Assembly (NCBI GenBank): GCA_019310865.1
Contig: JAFDDL010000012.1
Location: 1 to 18,050, forward strand
Reading direction: 5' to 3'
Length of the DNA: 18,050 bases
From: Deltaproteobacteria bacterium
GTDB lineage: Bacteria; Desulfobacterota; Desulfobacteria; Desulfobacterales; JAFDDL01
Every line of letters begins with the position of its first letter. Position 1 is the first letter of the stretch. Shown one piece after another: positions 7,559 through 15,061 of this stretch. Position numbers and translations under genes: made by a program. The notes beneath the pieces are model-generated. The model did not search any database. It was given only the letters and a program-made list of their open reading frames with translations, and was not told the origin of the DNA.

Positions 7559-9336
7559 GTCCCCTGCTGTCCGTTCCGGTCTGCTCTCCGGCCGTCATCT
7601 TCATACTGGGCGGATTGATGATCCCCCTTGTGAAGGGACGACTCAAGTCGGTCTGGATGCTTGCCTTACCCATTGCAGCATTTGCGATTTTGCTGATGAT
7701 TCCGGAAGGAAAGCACTGGGGAGTCGGATTTCTGGATTACACGCTGATCCTTGGAAATGTCGATCGGTTGAGCCGCGCGTTTGGTATTATTTTTACGATA
7801 GTGACCTTCATCGCCGTCCTTTTTGCCCTCAAGGTCAAAGAAGATTCTCAACACATGGCCGGTTTCATCTATGCCGGTTCCGCCCTGGGGGTCGTCTTTG
7901 CAGGAGATTTGTTTACCCTCTATGTCTTCTGGGAATTGATGGCGATCGCCTCAACCTTTTTGATTCTGGCGCGCCGAACGGCCGCTGCCCGCGCAGCGGC
8001 CTATCGCTATATTCTGGTTCACATCGCCGGTGGTCTGTTTTTGCTGGCCGGTATGGTTTTGCATTATCAGTCGGTTGGATCGCTACTGATCTCCCCGCTG
8101 GCGCTGGAAAGCCTGCCTGGCATTCTTATTTTCATCGGTGTCGCCGTTAATGCAGCCATTCCGCCCCTTCACCCATGGCTTCAGGACGCCTATCCGGAAG
8201 CGACTGTCACCGGCGCTGTTTTTTTAAGTGCTTTTACCACCAAGAGCGCCGTGTATGTCATGGCCCGAATCTATCCCGGCGCTGAGCTTTTAATATGGCT
8301 CGGAGCGCTGATGACCGCGTTTCCAATCTTTTACGCGGTGCTTGAAAATGACATTCGACGGGTTCTTTCCTACAGCCTCATGAACCAGGTCGGCTTCATG
8401 ATGGTCGGTGTGGGCATCGGCACCCCACTGGCCATCAACGGTACCGTGGCCCATGCATTCTGCCACATCCTTTACAAAGCATTGCTGTTCATGTCCACAG
8501 GTGCCGTACTGCATCAAACCGGTAAAATCCGATGCACCGACCTGGGCGGACTCTATAAAACCATGCCCTTGACTTGCCTTTTCTGCATGATCGGCTCCGC
8601 GTCCATATCAGCCTTTCCCCTGTTCAGCGGTTTTGTCAGCAAATCAATGATTATCAGCGCGGCCGGACATCATCACCTGGTAGCGGTTTGGCTCATACTT
8701 CAATTCGCTTCGGCAGGCGTCGTGGATCATGCCGGTATCAAGGTGCCCTTTTTCACCTTTTTCGCCCATGACTCAGGACTTCGGCCAACGGAACCGCCCG
8801 CAAACATGTTGACAGCCATGGGACTTGCTGCATTTTTATGCATTGCCATCTGTATTTATCCCCACCCACTCTACCGCATTTTGCCGAATCCCGACGCTGC
8901 TTATATCCCGTATACAGCCGCCCATGTCATCGGTCAGCTTCAACTGCTGATGTTCGGCGCGTTGGCATTTTGCCTCCTGATCCTCTCCGGTTTTTACCCG
9001 GCGGAATTACGCGCCCTGAACCTGGACACGGACTGGTTTTACCGAAGGGGCTTTGCCTGGCTGTATCGAATGGCAGACAGGGGGTTTAACAACCTGAACC
9101 GGGTTTGTAACAAATTGATCGCCATACAATCGACAGCGGCAATATGCCGGACGGCGGCAGGGCTGCCCGGAATTGTATCCACCTATTTATATCGCGCACT
9201 GGTTGCGAAAGGTCATTCGGCAAGCGCCTCGGGCCGCCACCAGACAGGCCTGAAAAGGGGCGGCGGTGATCTACCCATCGGCTTGAGCGCGGCTCTGGCC
9301 GCCTTATTTATTGTGATAATTTTTCTGTTTATGTGA
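7555..9336 (+). CDS. Third MnhD/NuoL-like antiporter subunit with C-terminal extension (D3)
   Basis: A 593-residue NuoL/M-type subunit, about 100 residues longer than D1 and D2. Visible motifs are E127 in LYVFWELMAIAS (TM5), PPLHPWLQDAYPEATVTG at 203-220, K230 in AFTTKSAVYVM (TM8) and K308 in HAFCHILYKALLF (TM10). The TM7 lysine that precedes the P-x-H-x-W-L motif in D1 (K222) and D2 (K223) is N199 here (AVNAAIPPLHPW), an otherwise deeply conserved ion-path position. Beyond about residue 470 the extension has one hydrophobic stretch, an amphipathic region (WFYRRGFAWLYRMADR at 502-517) and a final hydrophobic helix at the C-terminus. This may be a lateral element as in NuoL, but that is inference. 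It overlaps the small gene before it by 4 bases. Confidence 0.87.
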   Translation: MSPLLSVPVCSPAVIFILGGLMIPLVKGRLKSVWMLALPIAAFAILLMIPEGKHWGVGFLDYTLILGNVDRLSRAFGIIFTIVTFIAVLFALKVKEDSQHMAGFIYAGSALGVVFAGDLFTLYVFWELMAIASTFLILARRTAAARAAAYRYILVHIAGGLFLLAGMVLHYQSVGSLLISPLALESLPGILIFIGVAVNAAIPPLHPWLQDAYPEATVTGAVFLSAFTTKSAVYVMARIYPGAELLIWLGALMTAFPIFYAVLENDIRRVLSYSLMNQVGFMMVGVGIGTPLAINGTVAHAFCHILYKALLFMSTGAVLHQTGKIRCTDLGGLYKTMPLTCLFCMIGSASISAFPLFSGFVSKSMIISAAGHHHLVAVWLILQFASAGVVDHAGIKVPFFTFFAHDSGLRPTEPPANMLTAMGLAAFLCIAICIYPHPLYRILPNPDAAYIPYTAAHVIGQLQLLMFGALAFCLLILSGFYPAELRALNLDTDWFYRRGFAWLYRMADRGFNNLNRVCNKLIAIQSTAAICRTAAGLPGIVSTYLYRALVAKGHSASASGRHQTGLKRGGGDLPIGLSAALAALFIVIIFLFM

Positions 9337-9367
9337 AAGCGCCACCATATCCGGCAAGAGGTATCCT

Positions 9368-9853
9368 ATGGCTACCGTTGAAGAATTGAAAAAAATAGTC
9401 ATATTAAGCTACCTGACCGATGAAATGCTCGAAAAGCTGTGTGCCATTGTTCAGACGACGTCACACGCCGAAGGGGATACGATATTCACCGAAGGAGCGC
9501 CGGCCGACCGGATCTACCTGTTGAAAGGTGGGAAAATCCTGTTGGAACAGACGATTAGCGACACCATCACCGCATCGTTGGGATCGGTCAAGCCCGGCTA
9601 TTCATTTGGCTGGTCCGCCATGCTCAATCAAGAGAGCTACACCTCCGGTGCCGTGTGCGCCGAGTCTTGTGAGGTGTATGCCATCAACGCCCAGTCATTA
9701 AAAAACTTGTGTGACCAGGATTACAAGATGGGTTACTTATTTTACCAGCGACTGCTTCGTGTTATTAAAAAGCGTCATGACCGCCGCACCGAGCAGTTTG
9801 TTCGTGTCATCAGCGATCATCCGGATATAAAAGGATTGCTTGAGGACGTGTGA
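9368..9853 (+). CDS. Cyclic-nucleotide-binding-domain protein with degenerate pocket, end of Mrp-like operon
   Basis: A 161-residue soluble protein consisting almost entirely of a CRP-type cNMP-binding beta-roll (about 10-115) and a short basic helical tail (YQRLLRVIKKRHDRRTEQF, 126-144). There is no helix-turn-helix, so it is not a CRP/FNR transcription factor. The early motif EGDTIFTEGAPADRIYLLKGG (35-55) is typical. The phosphate-binding cassette, normally GE-x-L with a later R-S/T, reads YSFGWSAMLNQESYTS (78-93) and lacks both the glutamate and the arginine. Classical cAMP/cGMP binding is therefore doubtful. The ATG at 9368 has AGAGG at 9357-9361. Only 31 bases separate it from D3 and no terminator is visible, so it is probably co-transcribed and may regulate the antiporter. 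That role is inference. Confidence 0.85.
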   Translation: MATVEELKKIVILSYLTDEMLEKLCAIVQTTSHAEGDTIFTEGAPADRIYLLKGGKILLEQTISDTITASLGSVKPGYSFGWSAMLNQESYTSGAVCAESCEVYAINAQSLKNLCDQDYKMGYLFYQRLLRVIKKRHDRRTEQFVRVISDHPDIKGLLEDV

Positions 9854-9858
9854 AATGG

Positions 9859-9887
9859 TTGACATCGGCTATGGCTTGTTTTAGGGT
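9859..9887 (+). promoter_or_regulatory. Candidate promoter of metK
   Basis: TTGACA (9859-9864) followed after 17 bases by TAGGGT (9882-9887). It begins just after the stop codon of the preceding gene and about 107 bases before the metK ATG. The arrangement is almost the same as the candidate ahead of mnhE (TTGACA-N17-TAGG-x-T), which slightly raises confidence in both. The -10 matches the consensus at only 3 positions. Confidence 0.4.
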
Positions 9888-9954
9888 TTCTCGGATTTGA
9901 AAGTATACGATGATGACCGTGCAATCGATATGGGTATGATACGACATCAGATTA

Positions 9955-9987
9955 AGGGCTCGCACAGGAAAACGAACCCTAAAGGAG
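9955..9987 (+). promoter_or_regulatory. Hairpin adjoining the metK ribosome-binding site
   Basis: AGGGCTCG (9955-9962) can pair with CGAACCCT (9973-9980) with a single C-A mismatch across a 10-base loop (CACAGGAAAA). The strong Shine-Dalgarno AAAGGAG (9981-9987) begins at the very next base, 6 bases before the metK ATG. A stem stacked directly against the ribosome-binding site is a plausible translational control element. I do not recognise a known SAM riboswitch class in the 140-bp leader, so ligand control is only a possibility. Confidence 0.35.
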
Positions 9988-9993
9988 AATGAA

Positions 9994-11163
9994 ATGGGCA
10001 ACGAAGCTTTCTTTTTCACATCAGAATCCGTCACAGAAGGACACCCGGACAAAGTAGCAGATGCAATTTCCGATTCGATACTCGATGCAATTCTTGCCAA
10101 TGACAAATTCGGCCGTGTGGCATGCGAAACACTTGTTACAACGGGATTGGCCTTTATCGCCGGTGAAATCACCACCCAATGCTATGTGGATATCCCGGAA
10201 ATCGTACGGAACACCATTCGGGAAATCGGCTATAGTTCCTCCCGGATGGGCTTTGACTATCAGACATGCTCGGTCATCACCAGCATCGATCGGCAGTCTC
10301 CCGATATCGCCCAGGGAGTCAATACGGGCCAAGGGCTTTTCAAAGATCAGGGCGCCGGCGATCAGGGACTTATGTTCGGATATGCCACAGACGAAACCCC
10401 TGAGTTGATGCCCATGCCGATCATGTATGCCCACAAGCTGTGCAAACGGCTTGCCACCGTCCGAAAATCCGGCGCGCTCGATTTTTTAAGACCGGATGGA
10501 AAAACCCAAGTCACCATCGAGTACGAAAACGGAACACCGAAACGCGTCGACACGGTCGTCGTGGCGGCACAACATAAACCGGACATCAGCCATGAAGACC
10601 TTCGGGAAGCAATCATCGAATCGGTTATCAAAAAAGTGATCCCCGGTGAAATGACAGACGGTGACACAAAGTATTTCATCAACGCCACCGGTAAATTTGT
10701 CATCGGCGGCCCCATGGGCGATTGTGGGTTGACGGGACGAAAAATAATTGTGGACACATACGGCGGTCAGGGAAGTCACGGCGGTGGCTGCTTTTCCGGA
10801 AAAGACCCATCCAAAGTCGATCGCAGTGCCTCTTACATGGGAAGGCATATCGCGAAAAACATAGTGGCGGCAGGACTTGCCAAAAAATGTGAGGTGCAAA
10901 TCGCCTATGCCATTGGCGTACCGGAACCGGTATCACTCATGATCGATCTGATGGGGACCGGAACGGTGCGGAAAGATCTGGTAAAACAGGCCATTCGAAA
11001 GGTTTTTGATTTGCGACCGGCGGCCATCATCGAATACCTTGACCTGCTTCGGCCCATATATAAAAATACCGCCGCCTATGGCCATTTCGGAAGAACCGAA
11101 CCGGAATTCACCTGGGAAGCGACAAATCAGGTGGACGCATTGCGCATAGCCGCCGGTCTTTGA
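9994..11163 (+). CDS. metK: S-adenosylmethionine synthase (methionine adenosyltransferase)
   Basis: A 389-residue cytosolic enzyme that makes S-adenosylmethionine from methionine and ATP, releasing phosphate and diphosphate. Motifs appear in the family order: SVTEGHPDK (12-20), [16 protein letters not shown] (120-135), [13 protein letters not shown] (238-250), and the phosphate/diphosphate-binding loop [16 protein letters not shown] (263-278). The usual alanine in GGGAFSGKD is cysteine here. Length is normal for bacterial MetK. The start is fixed by AAAGGAG at 9981-9987. It has its own 140-bp leader and appears to be a single-gene unit. It faces the convergent fecR-domain gene across 68 bases, where I see no clear terminator. 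Its product feeds methylation and radical SAM enzymes, including the one encoded nearby. Confidence 0.97.
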   Translation: MGNEAFFFTSESVTEGHPDKVADAISDSILDAILANDKFGRVACETLVTTGLAFIAGEITTQCYVDIPEIVRNTIREIGYSSSRMGFDYQTCSVITSIDRQSPDIAQGVNTGQGLFKDQGAGDQGLMFGYATDETPELMPMPIMYAHKLCKRLATVRKSGALDFLRPDGKTQVTIEYENGTPKRVDTVVVAAQHKPDISHEDLREAIIESVIKKVIPGEMTDGDTKYFINATGKFVIGGPMGDCGLTGRKIIVDTYGGQGSHGGGCFSGKDPSKVDRSASYMGRHIAKNIVAAGLAKKCEVQIAYAIGVPEPVSLMIDLMGTGTVRKDLVKQAIRKVFDLRPAAIIEYLDLLRPIYKNTAAYGHFGRTEPEFTWEATNQVDALRIAAGL

Positions 11164-11231
11164 TCTATAGACCCTTTTTCAGAAATATGCCCGCTTTAGC
11201 GTGTATCATGTCGGTAAGTTTAACGAGGGTG

Positions 11232-11972
11232 CTATTCCGGGTTCGGAAGGTAAGCCGCGTCCAGCGCCTGATTCCACAGGACCCATTTGCATCGATCGGC
11301 TTTGGCTGCAAACCGAAACGGGTTGGTGGCGCTGCCATCCCACCGGACGATCAGTTCACGCATCGGTAAAATCTGATGACGCCAGGGCGTTTGGGGCAGT
11401 GGCGGCGCATTCGCCTTGGATTCAGATTTAGAAGTCGATTGTTCTTCCAGGGAAGGCAGACCACTGGCGAGCAATTCCCCGCGATAGACTTTCAAAATAA
11501 CAGCCAGATTCGCCAAGACCTGTATGCGAAAGACGCACTCGTCAACCGCAGCCATCGTGCGCTGGGTTAAAACGGTAACCGTGTCGTTTTCCGCGGTGCG
11601 TTTCATCACAAATCCCCACAAATCTCCCGCCTCAAGCGTTACGCGAACGCTGCGGTCGGGATTGGATGCCTCGGGTTTTTCAGCAGTCAGAACCGCTTTG
11701 GTGTGGGCATCTAACCGAATCACGCACCCATCATGAAACACCATCGCCAACCGCGCCCCCTCCCCGGTTTCAATACAATAGCCTTCCTGTAACAGCGAGC
11801 CATTGGACAGCGGCTGTTTACCGGATTCGTCCAATATCCACCAAGCCTCACCTTCAAGTTGGGACACCTGGGCCAGCGGTATGCCAGGCGGTTTGGCATG
11901 GGCATTTCCGGTTAAAAACAAAGAGACGACAAGCGCCGGTAAGAGGGAAAGAATTCGAATTGATTGCTTCAT
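11232..11972 (-). CDS. Exported FecR-domain protein
   Basis: A 246-residue protein with a clear N-terminal signal peptide (basic MKQSIR, hydrophobic core 7-21, likely cleavage after NAHA at 23-26). A FecR-like beta-rich domain spans about 34-168. Its recognisable features are AQVSQLEGEAWW (34-45), LQEGYCIETGEGARLAMVF (61-79), and TVLTQRTMAAVDECVFRI (133-150), which ends in KVYRGELLA. A Ser/Pro-rich low-complexity segment follows (about 172-195), then a tail of unknown type. It lacks the transmembrane anti-sigma arrangement of true FecR, so it is probably a periplasmic or envelope-attached member of the wider family, not an iron regulator. It is the last gene of the minus-strand run, 15 bases after the LPP20-like gene. 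Specific function unknown. Confidence 0.78.
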   Translation of the reverse strand: MKQSIRILSLLPALVVSLFLTGNAHAKPPGIPLAQVSQLEGEAWWILDESGKQPLSNGSLLQEGYCIETGEGARLAMVFHDGCVIRLDAHTKAVLTAEKPEASNPDRSVRVTLEAGDLWGFVMKRTAENDTVTVLTQRTMAAVDECVFRIQVLANLAVILKVYRGELLASGLPSLEEQSTSKSESKANAPPLPQTPWRHQILPMRELIVRWDGSATNPFRFAAKADRCKWVLWNQALDAAYLPNPE

Positions 11973-11987
11973 ATATTAAGCGTTTCG

Positions 11988-12905
11988 CTAATTTTCCTGA
12001 TTCAACACGATGATCACCCGGCATTTTCGCAAGAACATCAGATTCTCCACTGCACCCCGTATTTTTGCAGCATCTGAGTTGCTGATAACCGTTCGGGTGC
12101 AACAAGATTCTCCTGATTTCAACCCTTTAACAATCAGCGGCTTGAGCGCAACTCTCGGATGCTGCATGGCGGCCTTCAAATCCGTAACATATCTGACCAT
12201 CCCATACTGAACGGCAAATTCACGACTAGCAAATGCGGAGCCAAACACTTCGGAACCATTTTCATCCCAAATCTCCGATACCAGGCTAGGCATCAATCCC
12301 ACCCCCCTTGCATCCACAACCAGACCGCTGTATCGCGGAGTGCTTTCATCGATCCTGGAAACACCACTTCCCACACCATCTTCCCGGTACCGAGCGGTTG
12401 CGGGATCAATCGGTTTAACAGAGGCAATCTGCTTTATCTTAGCCGGCAGTGCGAGCTGCGAAAAGCCGCCATACATATCCATCTGAAGGGTTACGGTTAC
12501 CAAGCCGTCGGTAAAATAGGCCTGATGGATTGTTTTTGCCCCTTTTACCATGTTTTTGATCTCGGTCAGGATCGCATCATTTTTATCCGCAACCGCTTTT
12601 AAGCTGGTTGACGAATCGATCCGAACCTGCTGGGCCAATATAAGCAAATGTTCCCGGGCAACCTCTGTCGCTTCACGCAGGGCAATTGATCGTCCCTGGG
12701 GGTTATCGTACAACCGTTCCGGTGGTGTACCGGTGCCGGAAGCCACCAGCACTCCCAAGGTCCAATTGATGGTTCCATTTTGTGTTTTCTGGATAAAATC
12801 AAATTTGGCCGGCGCAGCAGCCGAAACCGTTCCCGCCGGATAAATGCCCAGCATCAGAAAAAGGGCAATGCATCGTATTGGACAAACAGCATATTTCCAA
12901 TTCAT
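11988..12905 (-). CDS. Exported LPP20-like protein
   Basis: A 305-residue secreted protein. The start is the ATG at 12905, because AGGGAAG lies just upstream and the protein then opens with a normal signal peptide (MNWKYAVCPIRC, hydrophobic 11-30, ending near VSAAA). A longer reading starting at 12995 would overlap the preceding gene. Residues about 65-145 (GRSIALREATEVAREHLLI, later GLVTVTLQMDMYGG) resemble the LPP20 lipoprotein domain, although there is no lipobox cysteine at the cleavage site. The second half holds a conserved block, YSGLVVDARGVGLMPSLVS (192-210), FGSAFASREFAVQYG (221-235) and a C-terminal CRVIIVLN. I associate this arrangement with uncharacterised proteins in Desulfobacterota. 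It lies between the SpoIID-domain and FecR-domain genes, 10 and 15 bases away, suggesting a shared envelope role. Confidence 0.72.
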   Translation of the reverse strand: MNWKYAVCPIRCIALFLMLGIYPAGTVSAAAPAKFDFIQKTQNGTINWTLGVLVASGTGTPPERLYDNPQGRSIALREATEVAREHLLILAQQVRIDSSTSLKAVADKNDAILTEIKNMVKGAKTIHQAYFTDGLVTVTLQMDMYGGFSQLALPAKIKQIASVKPIDPATARYREDGVGSGVSRIDESTPRYSGLVVDARGVGLMPSLVSEIWDENGSEVFGSAFASREFAVQYGMVRYVTDLKAAMQHPRVALKPLIVKGLKSGESCCTRTVISNSDAAKIRGAVENLMFLRKCRVIIVLNQEN

Positions 12906-12915
12906 GGATTCTTCC

Positions 12916-14112
12916 CTATCCGATGGATACACCCGGATAATAATGCCAAAGTATCTGCTGATATTTAAATCCCTGTTCCGCCATTCGACAAGCACCCCAT
13001 TGGCTCATCCCGACCCCGTGTCCATACCCTCGGCCTTTTAACAGAATCCCTTCATCCAGGCCGGTTAATTTAAAATAAGTACTTTTGATACGTGTCGATC
13101 CAAAAATCAACCGGAATTGATTGCCGGTCAGGTCGATGGTGCCCTTATCCATGACCAAGCGAACTTTCTGAACACGCCCGGTGGGAGAAATTCCGTTCGG
13201 CAATACGGACATGATTTTCCCCGTTTGCCATCCAGCGTTTTGGAGCCTGGAAGTCATATGATGATGGGTAAGCAAATACTGCCACGTGTCACCCGGAATA
13301 TTCTCACTGAATCGGTCCGGCGTTCCTGTCAGATATGGGATATCCACATCCCAGACATTTCGTGCATCTTCAGTATGACCGGCGCTGTTGGCGTGGAAAT
13401 AGGCCATAATCGGCCGGTTTTTGATTGTCATGAGCACACCACGGGTGGCATTCACAGCACGGGTTGTTTCAAGGGTCTCGGCACCCACACCGCCATATAC
13501 CTGTGAACTGATTGTGGCTTTTAGATCCCAGGACATACCACAACGCTGGATTTTTGCATATAGGGCATAGGTCCGTGACGCCACTGCCTGTGCTCTCAAC
13601 GCCTCTGATGCCCACGTGCAGGGCATCTCTGCGGGAACAATGCCGTACAGGTAATCCTCAAGCGGCACATGATTAATCGCCTGGAGCCCCGATTCAGAAC
13701 AAGAGACGGTAAAGACCCCTCGCCACTGTTTTTGATTGAGGGTAATCCGCTCTGAAGATGACGACAATTTCATGATGCGAAATCCATCACTGCCGCCTAC
13801 CTGCAGTAAAGACCCGCTGCGCGTAATCACCAACGGCCTTGAAGATGCCGATAGGGTTCGGCCGGTTAACACATCCGTCAACGTGATGCCGGCTTTTGCG
13901 GAAAAAACCAGACGATTGGCTTTTTCGACCATCAAAACCCGAACAACGGCGGTGTCGGCTTCAACTTTCCCGTAGGCGGTCATCCGGCTCGCTGATTGTT
14001 GCCCATAGCACGTCCCGATCAAACCCCACAGCAGACAATATACAATGACCACCTTACACCATCGATACGCAGGGTTGCATGGATCAATCGGCCTTATTCG
14101 CCCATTTTGCAT
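12916..14112 (-). CDS. SpoIID/LytB-domain exported protein, probable peptidoglycan lytic transglycosylase
   Basis: A 398-residue protein with an N-terminal membrane or signal segment (hydrophobic 20-36) and a SpoIID/LytB domain over about 145-395. Key motifs are LEDYLYGIVPAEMPCTWASE (151-170), whose glutamate E162 aligns with the catalytic Glu of SpoIID, then LRAQAVASRTYAL (172-184), YFHANSAGHTEDARNVW (238-254) and the terminal GRGYGHGVGMSQWGA (360-374). SpoIID of Bacillus cleaves denuded peptidoglycan strands during engulfment. In non-sporulating Gram-negatives, homologs are thought to act in wall remodelling. The ATG at 14112 lies 13 bases after the nadK stop, with only a weak ribosome-binding site. 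Alternative downstream starts would cut into the signal segment. Confidence 0.88.
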   Translation of the reverse strand: MQNGRIRPIDPCNPAYRWCKVVIVYCLLWGLIGTCYGQQSASRMTAYGKVEADTAVVRVLMVEKANRLVFSAKAGITLTDVLTGRTLSASSRPLVITRSGSLLQVGGSDGFRIMKLSSSSERITLNQKQWRGVFTVSCSESGLQAINHVPLEDYLYGIVPAEMPCTWASEALRAQAVASRTYALYAKIQRCGMSWDLKATISSQVYGGVGAETLETTRAVNATRGVLMTIKNRPIMAYFHANSAGHTEDARNVWDVDIPYLTGTPDRFSENIPGDTWQYLLTHHHMTSRLQNAGWQTGKIMSVLPNGISPTGRVQKVRLVMDKGTIDLTGNQFRLIFGSTRIKSTYFKLTGLDEGILLKGRGYGHGVGMSQWGACRMAEQGFKYQQILWHYYPGVSIG

Positions 14113-14125
14113 TCGATTCGTCCGT

Positions 14126-14986
14126 TCAGGCTCTGCTACCGCTCCACCTAAGTTTCGCTTTCAATAAATCAAAATAATTCTGATCCGGCATCTTTATCAT
14201 ATATACAGGGTGGTTGGCTTGCTGCACGATAATGGTGTCCCGGTCGTCAATCTCCACCCCGGACTGCCCATCAAAGGTAAGCATGATATCCGTCGATTTT
14301 TTAGCGAGTTCTATTTTAATGGAAACGGTGTTCGGTACGATCAGGGGCCGGTTCGTCAAGGTAAACGGGCAAATGGGTGTCATGAGAATTCCGGCGACCT
14401 GGGGATGAACGATGGGACCCCCGGCGGCCAATGAGTATGCCGTTGAACCCGTTGGGGTTGAAACGATCAGTCCATCGGCGCGATAGGTGGTCAGATAATT
14501 GTCATCAATGGAGGTTCGAATAGTGGCCAGCCGGGCCAGGGCACCTTTGTTAATCACAAGATCATTGAGCACGGTTTCGCATGCCCGTTGCGATCCCTTG
14601 CGCATGACACGGACCAACAGGCGCATTCGACATTCTGTCTTGAATTGTTCTGAAAGTACGTAAGATGCTGTTTTAAAGAGCATTTCCTCAACGGTTTCCG
14701 CCAGAAACCCAACCGCTCCAAATTTAACGCCAATGATCGGTATGGGTTTATCGCCAATCCAGCGGACAGCACTGAGAAAAGTCCCGTCACCGCCCAGAGC
14801 AAAGGCGCAATAAAGATCCGCCGGTGCGGCAAGTGTCTCTCTTTGGCAGGGAACGCGGCTATTGGACACACGATTTTTTTTACGAACGACCGTAATGCCC
14901 TTTTTTTTCAACCACGTTTCCAATTCAGCCGCTTTTTGCACAGCAGCCGGGTCCGGCTTGACAACGATGCCTATTGTTTTTGACAC
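14126..14986 (-). CDS. nadK: NAD kinase
   Basis: A 286-residue cytosolic NAD+ kinase, which makes NADP+ from NAD+ and ATP (or polyphosphate). The signature GGDGTFLS is at 65-72 with catalytic D67, ND at 141-142, and the second conserved region [20 protein letters not shown] at 171-190. The usual G-x-N-x-G-x-x-GFL motif reads [12 protein letters not shown] (86-97), with lysine where asparagine is common. The start is GTG at 14986, supported by AGGAG at 14996-15000 (complement; 9-base spacing). An ATG at 15025 would put that ribosome-binding site inside the gene and add 13 residues not typical of the family. It lies 75 bases after the radical SAM gene and 13 bases before the SpoIID-domain gene, probably in one transcript. 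Confidence 0.94.
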   Translation of the reverse strand: MSKTIGIVVKPDPAAVQKAAELETWLKKKGITVVRKKNRVSNSRVPCQRETLAAPADLYCAFALGGDGTFLSAVRWIGDKPIPIIGVKFGAVGFLAETVEEMLFKTASYVLSEQFKTECRMRLLVRVMRKGSQRACETVLNDLVINKGALARLATIRTSIDDNYLTTYRADGLIVSTPTGSTAYSLAAGGPIVHPQVAGILMTPICPFTLTNRPLIVPNTVSIKIELAKKSTDIMLTFDGQSGVEIDDRDTIIVQQANHPVYMIKMPDQNYFDLLKAKLRWSGSRA

Positions 14987-15061
14987 AGCCAGCAGCTCCT
15001 TTTGATGACACCGCCATCCTAACATCTATATAGCTGAAATGGCAATCTATTACTGACCGAT

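Noticed and set aside
7530..8150. A 206-codon plus-strand frame.
   Set aside because: It is an out-of-frame shadow of the D3 pump gene, which has clear membrane motifs and an ATGA start overlap; the shadow has none.
9854..9993. Known SAM riboswitch (SAM-I, SAM-II, SAM/SAH or SAM-V) ahead of metK.
   Set aside because: The conserved cores I can recall are not present. Only a single RBS-adjacent hairpin is visible, so I report it without a class.
10021..10899. Several minus-strand open frames of 130-140 codons.
   Set aside because: All lie antisense to metK, whose motifs are intact, and show no recognisable protein features.
11164..11231. Bidirectional terminator between metK and the convergent FecR-domain gene.
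   Set aside because: No stem longer than 4-5 bp followed by a T-tract could be found in these 68 bases.
12906..12995. Extended N-terminus of the LPP20-like protein starting at 12995.
   Set aside because: It would overlap the SpoIID-domain gene, adds a non-signal-like charged stretch, and the ATG at 12905 has a good ribosome-binding site followed by a signal peptide.
14987..15025. NadK start at the ATG at 15025.
   Set aside because: The Shine-Dalgarno AGGAG lies inside this extension, placed correctly for the GTG at 14986, and NadK proteins normally begin close to that point.
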